A stretch of 9,250 bases of DNA, from assembly GCA_947625955.1 (NCBI GenBank), contig CANQQH010000035.1:1-9250 (forward strand). The letters are read 5' to 3'. The first letter of the stretch is position 1, and each line of letters begins with the position of its first letter. This document shows, piece by piece, positions 1-6,583 of this stretch. A program made the translations under genes and the position numbers. Origin of the DNA: an uncultured Clostridia bacterium (lineage in GTDB: Bacteria > Bacillota > Clostridia > Christensenellales > UBA1242). The notes under the pieces were generated by a model. That model was not told the DNA's origin. It did no database searches and saw only the letters and a list, made by a program, of their open reading frames with translations.

Positions 1-1
1 G

Positions 2-700
2 AGAAAGAAAATAAATTCAAAATATTTTGAAGCAAACATAATCGCAAGCAATGAATCACATAATAATTTCAGGCAAACTTTTCATGTTTCAACCCCCAAA
101 GGCGAAACAGACATCAGCATGAAGCTGTTTGGTGGATTTAATATTTCGAACGCTCTTGGAGTTATTGGCGGGGCAATTTTGCTTGGCATAGAGCTTGAAA
201 CCATCAAGGCTGGGCTTGAAAAAGTCGATAAAATCGATGGCAGATTCAACACCTATTTTGTGAATGGTGTGAGCGTTATTATTGACTATGCCCACACGCC
301 CGACGGACTCAAAAACATCTTGCTTGCGGCTCGTGAGATGACGAAGGGCAAGGTTTTGAGCGTGTTTGGGTGCGGGGGAAACAGAGACAGTTTGAAACGC
401 CCTGTGATGGGCGCAATCTCCGATGAATTTGCGGATGTGACTATTATAACAACCGACAATCCTCGCTTCGAAAGAGCAGAAGATATTGCGAAAGATATCG
501 CGCTTGGCATTAGCAAGAACCTCTACTATGTTGAGCTTGACAGGGAAAAGGCAATAAAGCTTGCGCTGTCGCTCGCAAACAGGGGAGACGTTATTGTTAT
601 TGCCGGCAAGGGCGCTGAAAACTACATGGAGATTCAAGGGGTGAAAACCCCATTTCAAGATGTTGAGGTGATAAACAAAATTATTAAAAATCTTGGTTAA
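2..700 (+). CDS. murE: UDP-MurNAc-tripeptide synthetase MurE, C-terminal part (5' end outside window)
   Basis: MurE is a cytoplasmic Mur ligase that adds the third stem-peptide residue to UDP-MurNAc-L-Ala-D-Glu using ATP. The frame is open from base 2, so the first ATG (119) is internal; 232 residues are visible. They cover the end of the central ATPase domain and the whole C-terminal domain. Fragment motifs: FNISNAL (46-52), GRFN (80-83), DYAHTPD (95-101), VFGCGGNRDSLKRPVMG (121-137), TTDNPR (150-155) and AGKGAE (201-206). DNPR is the known signature of meso-DAP-adding MurE; lysine-adding enzymes differ here. The usual GKGHE motif reads GKGAE, with His replaced by Ala but the Glu kept. The missing N-terminus holds the UDP-binding domain and P-loop. 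mraY follows after 11 nt in the same apparent operon. MurE identity is very secure; DAP specificity is inferred from the motif. Confidence 0.96.
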   Translation, partial: RKKINSKYFEANIIASNESHNNFRQTFHVSTPKGETDISMKLFGGFNISNALGVIGGAILLGIELETIKAGLEKVDKIDGRFNTYFVNGVSVIIDYAHTPDGLKNILLAAREMTKGKVLSVFGCGGNRDSLKRPVMGAISDEFADVTIITTDNPRFERAEDIAKDIALGISKNLYYVELDREKAIKLALSLANRGDVIVIAGKGAENYMEIQGVKTPFQDVEVINKIIKNLG

Positions 701-711
701 AGGAGCAGAAC

Positions 712-1719
712 ATGACAGAGTATTTCACCTATATACAAGCCGGGGTTATTAGTTTCCTTCTAACTCTTTTGATTTCGCCTTTCGTTATCAGTTTCATGAA
801 AAAAGAAAAAATCAAGCAGACCATTTTGCACTATGTTGAAAACCATAGTTCAAAACAGGGCACGCCAACAATGGGCGGGATCATATTCTTGTTGTCGGTG
901 TCAATCGTGTCGTATATATTTTACTCAGAGGCGAACGTGCTTGCAGGGGTGTCGCTGCTCGTCTTTCTTGCCTATGGGCTTACTGGATTTTTAGATGATT
1001 TCATCAAGTTCAAATTCAAGCGCAATCTTGGGCTCAGGGCGTATCAAAAGCTACTTTTTCAGCTTGCAATCGCCGTTACAATCGCGGTTTTTGCCTATAA
1101 GAATGAGTTCGTTGGGGGCAAGCTTATAATCCCTTTCACGGACATCTGCGTTGACATCGGGTGGTGGATTATCCCTCTCATTATCGTTGTGTTTCTTGCG
1201 TCAACCAATTCTGTTAACCTCACCGACGGGCTGGATGGACTTGCAAGCTCAACCACGATGTGCTACACAATCGGTATGCTCGCGATAATGTTTCTTAGCC
1301 TTGCAACCAAACTTGACGGAGCAAGCACGATTTATATCATGGAGTATAAGAATCTCATCCTGCTTGGCTTCGTTGTTGTTGGGGCAATGCTTTGCTTCTT
1401 GGTTTTCAATTGCTTTCCAGCCAAGATCTTCATGGGGGACACAGGCTCGCTGGCGCTTGGTGCGTTCGTTGCGTCGATTGCGATTTTCTCGCGAAATACC
1501 CTATATATTCCGCTGCTTGGAATCATGTTCGTTGTGAGTTCAATGTCGGTTATCATTCAAGTTGCATACTATAAACTAACGAAAAAGAGAGTATTTCTAA
1601 TGGCGCCGCTCCATCATCACTTCGAGAAAAAAGGAGTGCACGAAGTTAGGATTGTTGTTGTTTATAGTGTGATAACAGTTCTGGTTTCTTTGTTTGTGCT
1701 GCTGATAGAACTGCTCTAA
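712..1719 (+). CDS. mraY: Phospho-N-acetylmuramoyl-pentapeptide transferase MraY
   Basis: MraY transfers phospho-MurNAc-pentapeptide from UDP to undecaprenyl phosphate, making lipid I at the inner face of the membrane. The 335 residues match the family length and contain about ten hydrophobic segments, starting around residues 10-28. Conserved stretches: GTPTMGG (50-56), the Asp pair in GFLDDF (D95, D96), NSVNLTDGLDGLA (166-178), FMGDTGSLALG (240-250, with D243) and PLHHHFEKKG (299-308), the histidine triad. All active-site aspartates expected for the family are present, so the enzyme should be active. The start is set by AGGAG at 701-705, 6 nt before ATG. It sits between murE (11 nt upstream) and murD. 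murF, which often lies between murE and mraY, is absent. Confidence 0.98.
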   Translation: MTEYFTYIQAGVISFLLTLLISPFVISFMKKEKIKQTILHYVENHSSKQGTPTMGGIIFLLSVSIVSYIFYSEANVLAGVSLLVFLAYGLTGFLDDFIKFKFKRNLGLRAYQKLLFQLAIAVTIAVFAYKNEFVGGKLIIPFTDICVDIGWWIIPLIIVVFLASTNSVNLTDGLDGLASSTTMCYTIGMLAIMFLSLATKLDGASTIYIMEYKNLILLGFVVVGAMLCFLVFNCFPAKIFMGDTGSLALGAFVASIAIFSRNTLYIPLLGIMFVVSSMSVIIQVAYYKLTKKRVFLMAPLHHHFEKKGVHEVRIVVVYSVITVLVSLFVLLIELL

Positions 1720-1727
1720 GAAGGGGG
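1718..1727 (+). promoter_or_regulatory. Ribosome binding site that decides the murD start
   Basis: The run AAGAAGGGGG overlaps the mraY stop codon and lies 5 nt before the ATG at 1733. An in-frame GTG at 1727 would add two residues, but it uses the last G of this purine run and so has no SD of its own. ATG 1733 is therefore preferred. Overlap of the SD with the mraY stop suggests translational coupling between the two genes. Confidence 0.6.
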
Positions 1728-1732
1728 TGTGT

Positions 1733-3073
1733 ATGAAGGCTTTAATCTTGGGGGCAGGAATCAGCGGAAAAAGCGCTAATAAACTTTTGAAAAAACTCGG
1801 CTATTCAACATATTTGCTAGACGACAAAAAGAAAATTTCATATAAGGGGCTACTAGACAGGTTGCTATGCGACCTGTCTTTACTTGTTGTTAGTCCCGGA
1901 GTTGAACTCGATCATCCAATTGTTTGCTTGGCGAAAGAAAAAAATATTGAAGTCGTTGGGGAGTTGGAACTCGGGTTTCGTTTTCTCAAATGCCCAGCGA
2001 TTGCAATCACTGGCACGAACGGAAAAACCACCACAACAACTCTGGCAGGTGAACTTTTGAAAGGCGAGAAAAATGTGTTTGTTGGGGGAAATATTGGAAC
2101 GGCGGTAACGTCGTTTGCGCTCCAAACTGAGACAAGTGATTTGGCGGTTTTGGAAGTTAGCAGCTTTCAACTTGAAAGCATTTCTAGGTTTGCGCCGCAT
2201 ATTGCCGTGCTTTTGAATATAACGAGCGACCACCTCAACAGGCACAAGACCTTTGAGAACTATAAAAACGCCAAGCTTAGAATCTTTGAAAACCAAACCG
2301 AGGCGGACTATGCTATTTTGAATCTTGACGACGCGGTGGTGATGGGAATAAACAAGGAAAAAATCAAGGCGCAAAAACTATATTTTTCAACGAAAAGTGA
2401 GTGTGAAGGCTGCTATTTGAAAAACGGCAACATATATTTTTCGTTCGGCGGCAAAACTGAGATGATGTTTTCGGCCTCCGAGATTCCTTTGATTGGTGAA
2501 CACAACATTTCAAACGCATTGGCGGCGCTGTTAATCGCAAAGCTGCTTGGCTATGAAACGCAAAACCTTAGAGAAAAAATACATAAATTCAGGGGTGTTT
2601 CTCATAGACTTGAATATATCACCGAAATAGATGGGGTAACCTTTATCAACGACAGCAAGTCAACGAACATTTCTTCGTGCGTGGTGGCAATGCGCGCCAC
2701 GAATGAACCAACAACTTTGATCTTGGGTGGGAGCGATAAGGGGCTAATTTTTGATGAGCTTTTTTCTGCAATGCCAAGCAGCATTAAAAATATTGTTGTT
2801 TTGGGCGAAACAAAGCAGAAGATCATTGAAGCGAGCAAGAGATTTAGCGTTTCAAATGTGTATGAGGCGGAAACGCTCAAAGAGGCCGTGCTGATTGCCA
2901 AAAGCCTTGCGTCGAGTGGCGAGACAATACTCTTTTCTCCTGCGTGCGCTTCCTTTGATATGTTCGAAAACTACGAGCAGCGCGGTAAGATTTTTACCAA
3001 GATTGTCAGGGAGATTGAAAAGAGTGAAAATCGCAAAATATTCGCTAAAAAAAGAAAGAAGGTTCAGAATTGA
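1733..3073 (+). CDS. murD: UDP-N-acetylmuramoylalanine--D-glutamate ligase MurD
   Basis: MurD is a cytoplasmic Mur ligase that adds D-glutamate to UDP-MurNAc-L-Ala with ATP. From ATG 1733 it has 446 residues, close to the family norm. The N-terminal nucleotide-sugar domain begins with GAGISGKS (7-14). The central domain has the P-loop GTNGKTTTTT (94-103), GGNIGTA (118-124), EVSSFQLE (141-148), NITSDHLNRH (162-171) and the lysine in AKLRIFEN (K181) that matches the carbamylated lysine of the family. The C-terminal domain has GEHNISNA (255-262), FRGVSHRLE (287-295), NDSKSTN (306-312), LGGSDKG (331-337) and SPACASFDMFENYEQRG (402-418). A basic tail of about 18 residues after the last motif lies in the region that overlaps ftsW. 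Identity is very secure; the start is chosen from the SD position. Confidence 0.97.
   Translation: MKALILGAGISGKSANKLLKKLGYSTYLLDDKKKISYKGLLDRLLCDLSLLVVSPGVELDHPIVCLAKEKNIEVVGELELGFRFLKCPAIAITGTNGKTTTTTLAGELLKGEKNVFVGGNIGTAVTSFALQTETSDLAVLEVSSFQLESISRFAPHIAVLLNITSDHLNRHKTFENYKNAKLRIFENQTEADYAILNLDDAVVMGINKEKIKAQKLYFSTKSECEGCYLKNGNIYFSFGGKTEMMFSASEIPLIGEHNISNALAALLIAKLLGYETQNLREKIHKFRGVSHRLEYITEIDGVTFINDSKSTNISSCVVAMRATNEPTTLILGGSDKGLIFDELFSAMPSSIKNIVVLGETKQKIIEASKRFSVSNVYEAETLKEAVLIAKSLASSGETILFSPACASFDMFENYEQRGKIFTKIVREIEKSENRKIFAKKRKKVQN
3008..3026 (+). promoter_or_regulatory. Internal SD and GTG start proposed for ftsW
   Basis: AGGGAG at 3008-3013 lies inside the 3' end of murD, 10 nt before an in-frame GTG at 3024. 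Translation from GTG gives a short basic N-terminus leading straight into the first membrane helix, which is the normal FtsW layout. An earlier in-frame ATG at 2895 lies in sequence that encodes conserved MurD residues and would add 43 residues with no FtsW character. A TTG at 3015 is too close to the SD. Confidence 0.55.
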
Positions 3074-4235
3074 TTTTGTTCTGCTATTTTGCGTTATTTT
3101 GCTCGTTGCGTTCGGCATTTTGATGGTCTATTCTGCCAGCTACTACTCAGCCGAACTTACCTACAAAAACAAATACTTTTTCATGCAAAAACAAATTGTC
3201 GGTGCGGTCATAGGGCTTATTTTGATGACCGTGATGTACTTCGTGCCATATGAGAAAATTCGAAAGGTAAAGTATCCGCTTTTCATCTTGTCTCTTATTT
3301 TGCTAGTGCTAGTTTTCATCCCGCACATCGGCGTGAGGGTGTATGGGGCAAGGCGTTGGATAAACCTTGGATTTTTCACCCTTCAACCAAGCGAGATTGC
3401 CAAGTTCGCATTCGTTATTTTTGCCGCTGACTCACTGTCAAAGGCGCGCGAAAAGGTGAAGTCCTTTTCAGGAATATTGCCGACCCTCTGCGCCGGCGCG
3501 CTTGTCTGCTTGCTTATTATCATGGAGCCGAACATGTCAATCACCATCTGCGTTGGGGTAACAATGGTTTCAATGCTCTTTGTTGGTGGGGCAAAATTCA
3601 AGCACTTCGCGCTCTTGGCAATTCCTATTTTGGTGCTTGGCGTGCTCTTGGTTGTTCTTGAACCATATAGGCTCAGGCGCCTCATTGCGTTCATCGACCC
3701 ATTTTCGTCGGCGTCGGAAGAGGGGTTCCAGCTTGTGCAATCGCTATATGGGGTTGCAAACGGCGGGTTCTTTGGTGTGGGGCTCTTCAACTCGCGGCAA
3801 AAGTATATGTTCTTGCCGTTTGCTGAGTCAGACTTTATTTTCTCAATTATCGCCGAAGAGTTTGGGTTCTTTGGCTGCATAGTGTTGCTTTGCGTTTTTC
3901 TTGTGGTCATTGTGCGTGGAATCATCATTGCAATGAAGGCACCGTCGCGTTTTGGGTGCTATCTTGCAGCAGGCATAACAACCGTGATTGCTGTTCAGGT
4001 TCTCATGAATGTTGCGGTTGTTACCGGCTCAATCCCGCCAACTGGTTTGCCGCTGCCATTTATTAGTGCTGGAAGCACATCGCTTGTTGTTTTCATGATG
4101 GCGGTTGGCATACTTCTCAATATCGACAAAGCCGCCCACATGGCGAGCCTTGGCAAAACTAAGATTTATGACGACAAGCTAATCCCAAGTTTCAATCTTT
4201 TTCACAAAAATAGTGAAAAGAGCCATAGAGTATAA
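3024..4235 (+). CDS. ftsW: SEDS-family septal peptidoglycan polymerase FtsW
   Basis: FtsW is an integral-membrane glycosyltransferase that polymerises lipid II at the division septum together with a class B PBP. From GTG 3024 it has 403 residues and about ten hydrophobic segments, the first at about 18-35, ending in MVYSAS. SEDS motifs include RRWINLGFFTLQPSEIAK (110-127), EPYRLRRLIAFIDPF (213-227), GFQLVQSLYGVANGG (234-248), ESDFIFSIIAEEFG (268-281) and TGLPLPFISAG (340-350). D270 in the ESDFIF loop matches the position of the Asp held to be catalytic in SEDS enzymes. The start overlaps murD by 50 nt, and murA follows after 26 nt. SpoVE and RodA are close relatives. The position after murD favours FtsW (or SpoVE in a spore former), and sequence alone cannot fully separate the two. 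Confidence 0.92.
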   Translation: MKIAKYSLKKERRFRIDFVLLFCVILLVAFGILMVYSASYYSAELTYKNKYFFMQKQIVGAVIGLILMTVMYFVPYEKIRKVKYPLFILSLILLVLVFIPHIGVRVYGARRWINLGFFTLQPSEIAKFAFVIFAADSLSKAREKVKSFSGILPTLCAGALVCLLIIMEPNMSITICVGVTMVSMLFVGGAKFKHFALLAIPILVLGVLLVVLEPYRLRRLIAFIDPFSSASEEGFQLVQSLYGVANGGFFGVGLFNSRQKYMFLPFAESDFIFSIIAEEFGFFGCIVLLCVFLVVIVRGIIIAMKAPSRFGCYLAAGITTVIAVQVLMNVAVVTGSIPPTGLPLPFISAGSTSLVVFMMAVGILLNIDKAAHMASLGKTKIYDDKLIPSFNLFHKNSEKSHRV

Positions 4236-4261
4236 GTGTATCAACTTGAAAAGAGGACTTT

Positions 4262-5512
4262 ATGGAAAGCTTTGTTATAAACGGCGGAAAACCGCTAGTG
4301 GGCACATTGGAAGTTGACACGGCAAAAAATGCTGTTCTGCCAATCATTGCCGCAACCATTTTGACTGATGAGGAAGTTGTTTTAGTTGATGTACCAAAGA
4401 TTATCGATGTTGAGAAAATGCTTCAAATCCTTTTGGCGATGGGTGGCAATGTTGTCTACTCGGGCAGAAATGTCATAATAAAAACAAAGGGCCTTTCAAA
4501 CCTAGAAATCCCGTCGCTGCTCGCAAAAGACATTCGTTCAAGCATCTTCATGCTTGGTCCCTTGCTTGCAAAATACAAAAAGGCGCGAGTAGCGTATCCC
4601 GGTGGTTGCGACATCGGGAGCAGACCAATAGATTTGCACTTGTCGGGGCTTCGCGATTTGAATGTTGAGATAAGTGAAGACTATGGCTTCATCGACTGCG
4701 ATGCAAACAACATGAAAAGCGGGGTGGTACACCTCGACTTTCCAAGTGTTGGGGCAACCGAAAACATCATGATGAGTGCCGTGTTTTTGAAAGGTGAAAC
4801 AACCATTCTCAACGCTGCAAAAGAGCCCGAGATTGTTGACCTGGCGAATTTTATCAACAGCATTGGTGGAAAGATTCGCGGCGCGGGAACGAGTAGTATT
4901 GTGATTGAGGGGGTTGAAACGCTGAGTGGCACGACATATAAGCCCATAAGCGACCGAATCATCGCGGGTACCTATTTGATTGCTGCCGCCATAACAAAGG
5001 GTAAACTTTGCCTGACGAATGCGAACTATCAGGATGTTTATGCGCTTTTGAACAAACTTCGAAACGCTGGCTGCCTAATAGACTACACAGAAGACACCAT
5101 CAGCATTGAATGTTCAAAGCGGCCAATTGCGTGCGCGTCCATTGAAACGCAGCCGTATCCGGGATTTCCAACTGACCTGCAAGCGCAAATGCTGGCTCTC
5201 GAAACAATTTCCGACGGCATCTGTGTTGTTACTGAAAACATGTTTGAAACGCGTTTCAAACACGTTCCTGAGCTTTTGAAAATGGGTGCGAAGGTCACAA
5301 CAAAAGACCGCATGGCAATAGTGCGCGGGGTCAATAGGTTGCATGGCGCAGAAGTGGTTGCCCACGACCTTCGAGGCGGGGCAGGATTAGTGCTTGCTGC
5401 TCTTGCAACTGAGGGGAAGACTATTGTTCAAAATGCGCACTATGTTGACAGGGGCTATGAGAACTTCGAATTGAGACTTCAAAGTGTTGGCGCCGACATT
5501 AAAAGATGCTAG
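4262..5512 (+). CDS. murA: UDP-N-acetylglucosamine 1-carboxyvinyltransferase MurA
   Basis: MurA performs the first committed step of peptidoglycan synthesis, moving enolpyruvate from PEP to the 3-OH of UDP-GlcNAc in the cytoplasm. The 416 residues are full length. Key residues fall at or within one position of the classical numbering: K22-N23 in TAKNA, R92 in IRSSIFMLGP, C116 in the loop PGGCDIGSRPIDLHL (112-126), D305 in GFPTDLQAQM, and R397 in YVDRGYE. Having Cys rather than Asp in the loop is the form generally inhibited by fosfomycin. GATENIM (164-170) and ETRFKHVPEL (329-338) are also typical. The start is backed by AAGAGG at 4251-4256, 5 nt before ATG. It sits where murG often follows ftsW. 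Low-GC Gram-positives may carry two MurA paralogues, and only one is visible here. Confidence 0.97.
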   Translation: MESFVINGGKPLVGTLEVDTAKNAVLPIIAATILTDEEVVLVDVPKIIDVEKMLQILLAMGGNVVYSGRNVIIKTKGLSNLEIPSLLAKDIRSSIFMLGPLLAKYKKARVAYPGGCDIGSRPIDLHLSGLRDLNVEISEDYGFIDCDANNMKSGVVHLDFPSVGATENIMMSAVFLKGETTILNAAKEPEIVDLANFINSIGGKIRGAGTSSIVIEGVETLSGTTYKPISDRIIAGTYLIAAAITKGKLCLTNANYQDVYALLNKLRNAGCLIDYTEDTISIECSKRPIACASIETQPYPGFPTDLQAQMLALETISDGICVVTENMFETRFKHVPELLKMGAKVTTKDRMAIVRGVNRLHGAEVVAHDLRGGAGLVLAALATEGKTIVQNAHYVDRGYENFELRLQSVGADIKRC

Positions 5513-5523
5513 AAACAGAGAAT

Positions 5524-5539
5524 ATCAAAGATTTTTGAT
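5524..5539 (+). repeat. Short inverted repeat after murA
   Basis: ATCAAA and TTTGAT form a perfect 6-bp inverted repeat around a 4-nt loop, 11 nt after the murA stop. The stem has only one G-C pair and no proper T tract follows, so it is at best a weak mRNA 3' structure, not a convincing terminator. Confidence 0.35.
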
Positions 5540-5567
5540 GAAAATTATACAAAAAGCAAAAAAATGG

Positions 5568-5596
5568 TAGTCAAAACAAAAAATTATAATTATAAT
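5568..5596 (+). promoter_or_regulatory. Probable promoter for ftsQ, giving a leaderless or near-leaderless mRNA
   Basis: TATAAT occurs twice in tandem, at 5585-5590 and 5591-5596, both exact matches to the -10 consensus. A 4/6 match to the -35 box, TAGTCA at 5568-5573, lies 17 bp before the second copy. With normal spacing the transcript would start at about 5603-5605 (second box) or 5597-5599 (first box), 0-9 nt before the ftsQ ATG at 5606. The DNA is extremely AT-rich here, so chance matches are a real risk. Confidence 0.5.
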
Positions 5597-5605
5597 TAAT
5601 TATAA
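5590..5605 (+). repeat. 16-bp perfect palindrome touching the ftsQ start codon
   Basis: TTATAATTAATTATAA is its own reverse complement and ends on the base before the ATG. It overlaps the second TATAAT box, so a repressor bound here could block the promoter. It could also be chance in an A/T-only tract. Being all A/T, it would form only a weak hairpin in RNA. Confidence 0.45.
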
Positions 5606-6451
5606 ATGAGCAAAACAAAGAAAAGGCTGATTATATCTTTCACTATCATCGGTGCATTTATTGTGTTGATGATAGTTTTTGGCGCGTTTTTTAGTTTGAA
5701 AAACATCTATGTTGACTATGCAACCTCAACATTTAGAATAGAAGAGTATAGCAAGGAAGACATCGTCAAAACTTCGGGCATAAAAAAGGGCAAGAATGTT
5801 TTGTTTATGAGCTTTTCAAAGGCAAGTGCAAAACTTGAAAAGACTTTCCCTTATGCCAAGTTTGAGTTCGTTCGAACCTTCCCAAACAAGCTGACAATCT
5901 ACATGTCTGAGCGCACGCCTGTATTTCGCGTTTTGGTGAACGGCAAGTGGCAGATATATGACAGGGATTTGAAACTTTTGGAAGAGGTTGAGCCTTCAAA
6001 TTTGGAAGAGAATAACAACGATAAAGTTCCTGTTCTCAGCGGCAAAACTCTCAACTATGCAACCTCTGTTGGTGACACCATAAGCGATGTACTATTTCAG
6101 ACACAGTACTGTGCAATTGCCGATGGAATCGTGTATGGAATGAAAGCTCCACTATCTATTGTGTCTGACATAGCATTCAATTATAACGCTGACACCAACA
6201 TTGAGGAGTTCACCCTCACAATGCGTGATTCGGGAGCAAAAATACTTGTTCAGGACGAAAACTATCTCTATGAAAAAGTTGCCTATGGCGTTGACATTTA
6301 TTTGGAGAAGGTTAGCCAAAACTCAGAGCACGTTGGGCATCTTGATAAAATTCTTATAAGAGTTTTGAGAAATTTCGATCCGCATGAGACTGATGATGGT
6401 GGCGAACTTAGCTCGAAAAGGGTGAGTGTGTATTGCTCCGTGTGCGACTAA
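5606..6451 (+). CDS. ftsQ: Cell division protein FtsQ/DivIB
   Basis: FtsQ/DivIB is a bitopic divisome protein that works with FtsL and FtsB/DivIC outside the membrane. The 281 residues start with a short basic cytoplasmic segment (KTKKR), one membrane helix (about 9-30), then a POTRA domain (about 31-102) and a beta domain (about 103-275). Family marks are TSGIKKGKNVLF (56-67), the alpha helix ending in LEKTFPYAKFEFVR (77-90), TFPNKLTIYMSERTPVFR (91-108) and an IYDRDLKLLEEV stretch (117-128). There is no SD: the upstream 30 nt are A/T only or nearly so, and an in-frame TAA sits directly before ATG, so the start cannot be further upstream. The next ATG is inside the membrane helix. The protein ends with C277-x-x-C280, unusual for a protein outside the membrane. 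ftsQ between murA and ftsA fits clostridial gene order. Confidence 0.9.
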   Translation: MSKTKKRLIISFTIIGAFIVLMIVFGAFFSLKNIYVDYATSTFRIEEYSKEDIVKTSGIKKGKNVLFMSFSKASAKLEKTFPYAKFEFVRTFPNKLTIYMSERTPVFRVLVNGKWQIYDRDLKLLEEVEPSNLEENNNDKVPVLSGKTLNYATSVGDTISDVLFQTQYCAIADGIVYGMKAPLSIVSDIAFNYNADTNIEEFTLTMRDSGAKILVQDENYLYEKVAYGVDIYLEKVSQNSEHVGHLDKILIRVLRNFDPHETDDGGELSSKRVSVYCSVCD

Positions 6452-6472
6452 TTGCGGCGTTTTTTAGCAGAG

Positions 6473-6498
6473 TATAATATATAGCTTTGTGACACAAA
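6473..6498 (+). promoter_or_regulatory. Isolated TATAAT followed by a 13-bp operator-like palindrome
   Basis: TATAAT at 6473-6478 has no good -35 box; the nearest is TTGCGG at 6452-6457 with a short 15-bp spacer. TTTGTG-A-CACAAA at 6486-6498 is a perfect 6-bp inverted repeat around one base, placed where transcription from that -10 would start. Any RNA from here would be cut short by the terminator at 6513-6545. Support is weak, and it may simply be AT-rich spacer. Confidence 0.25.
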
Positions 6499-6512
6499 AT
6501 ATAAAATATATG

Positions 6513-6545
6513 GGCGGTTTGTTTGACAACCGCCTTTCGTTTTTT
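6513..6545 (+). terminator. Rho-independent terminator after ftsQ
   Basis: GGCGGTT (6513-6519) pairs perfectly with AACCGCC (6528-6534) around an 8-nt loop; G6512 can add a G-U pair with T6535. A T-rich tract follows: TTT, CG, then TTTTTT at 6540-6545. It lies 61 nt after the ftsQ stop and would separate upstream transcription from ftsA-ftsZ. The loop and first stem base on the 3' side also carry the -35 box of the next promoter. Confidence 0.8.
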
Positions 6546-6552
6546 ATATAAT
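6523..6552 (+). promoter_or_regulatory. Consensus housekeeping-sigma promoter for ftsA-ftsZ
   Basis: TTGACA at 6523-6528 and TATAAT at 6547-6552 are both exact consensus hexamers with an 18-bp spacer. The predicted start is about A6559, giving a 5' leader of about 25 nt before the ftsA ATG. The promoter overlaps the preceding terminator: the -35 box covers the hairpin loop and the first base of the 3' arm, and the spacer contains the rest of the arm and the T tract. It is expected to be strong. Confidence 0.8.
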
Positions 6553-6563
6553 TTGGGTATTAT

Positions 6564-6583
6564 AGGAGAAAACTAGAAACTAG
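6564..6583 (+). promoter_or_regulatory. ftsA ribosome binding site with abnormally long spacing
   Basis: AGGAG (6564-6568) is the only SD for ftsA, and 15 nt separate it from ATG 6584, against a usual 5-10. The spacer contains AAACTAG twice in direct tandem, at 6570-6576 and 6577-6583. Removing one copy would restore an 8-nt spacing. No other start codon lies within normal range, and an in-frame TAG precedes the ATG directly, so the ATG call stands. Confidence 0.7.

Noticed and set aside
89..658. Long open frame on the minus strand, opposite murE
   Set aside because: The + strand over this stretch encodes unmistakable MurE motifs, the minus translation shows no family character, and no SD precedes it.
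1727..1732. GTG start for murD
   Set aside because: It overlaps the SD that serves the ATG at 1733 and adds only two residues with no family support.
2895..3023. Upstream ATG extension of ftsW
   Set aside because: These bases encode conserved MurD sequence (SPACASFD region) in the other frame, and the added 43 residues do not resemble an FtsW N-terminus.
5524..5539. Terminator after murA
   Set aside because: The 6-bp stem has a single G-C pair and no following T tract, so it should not stop transcription.
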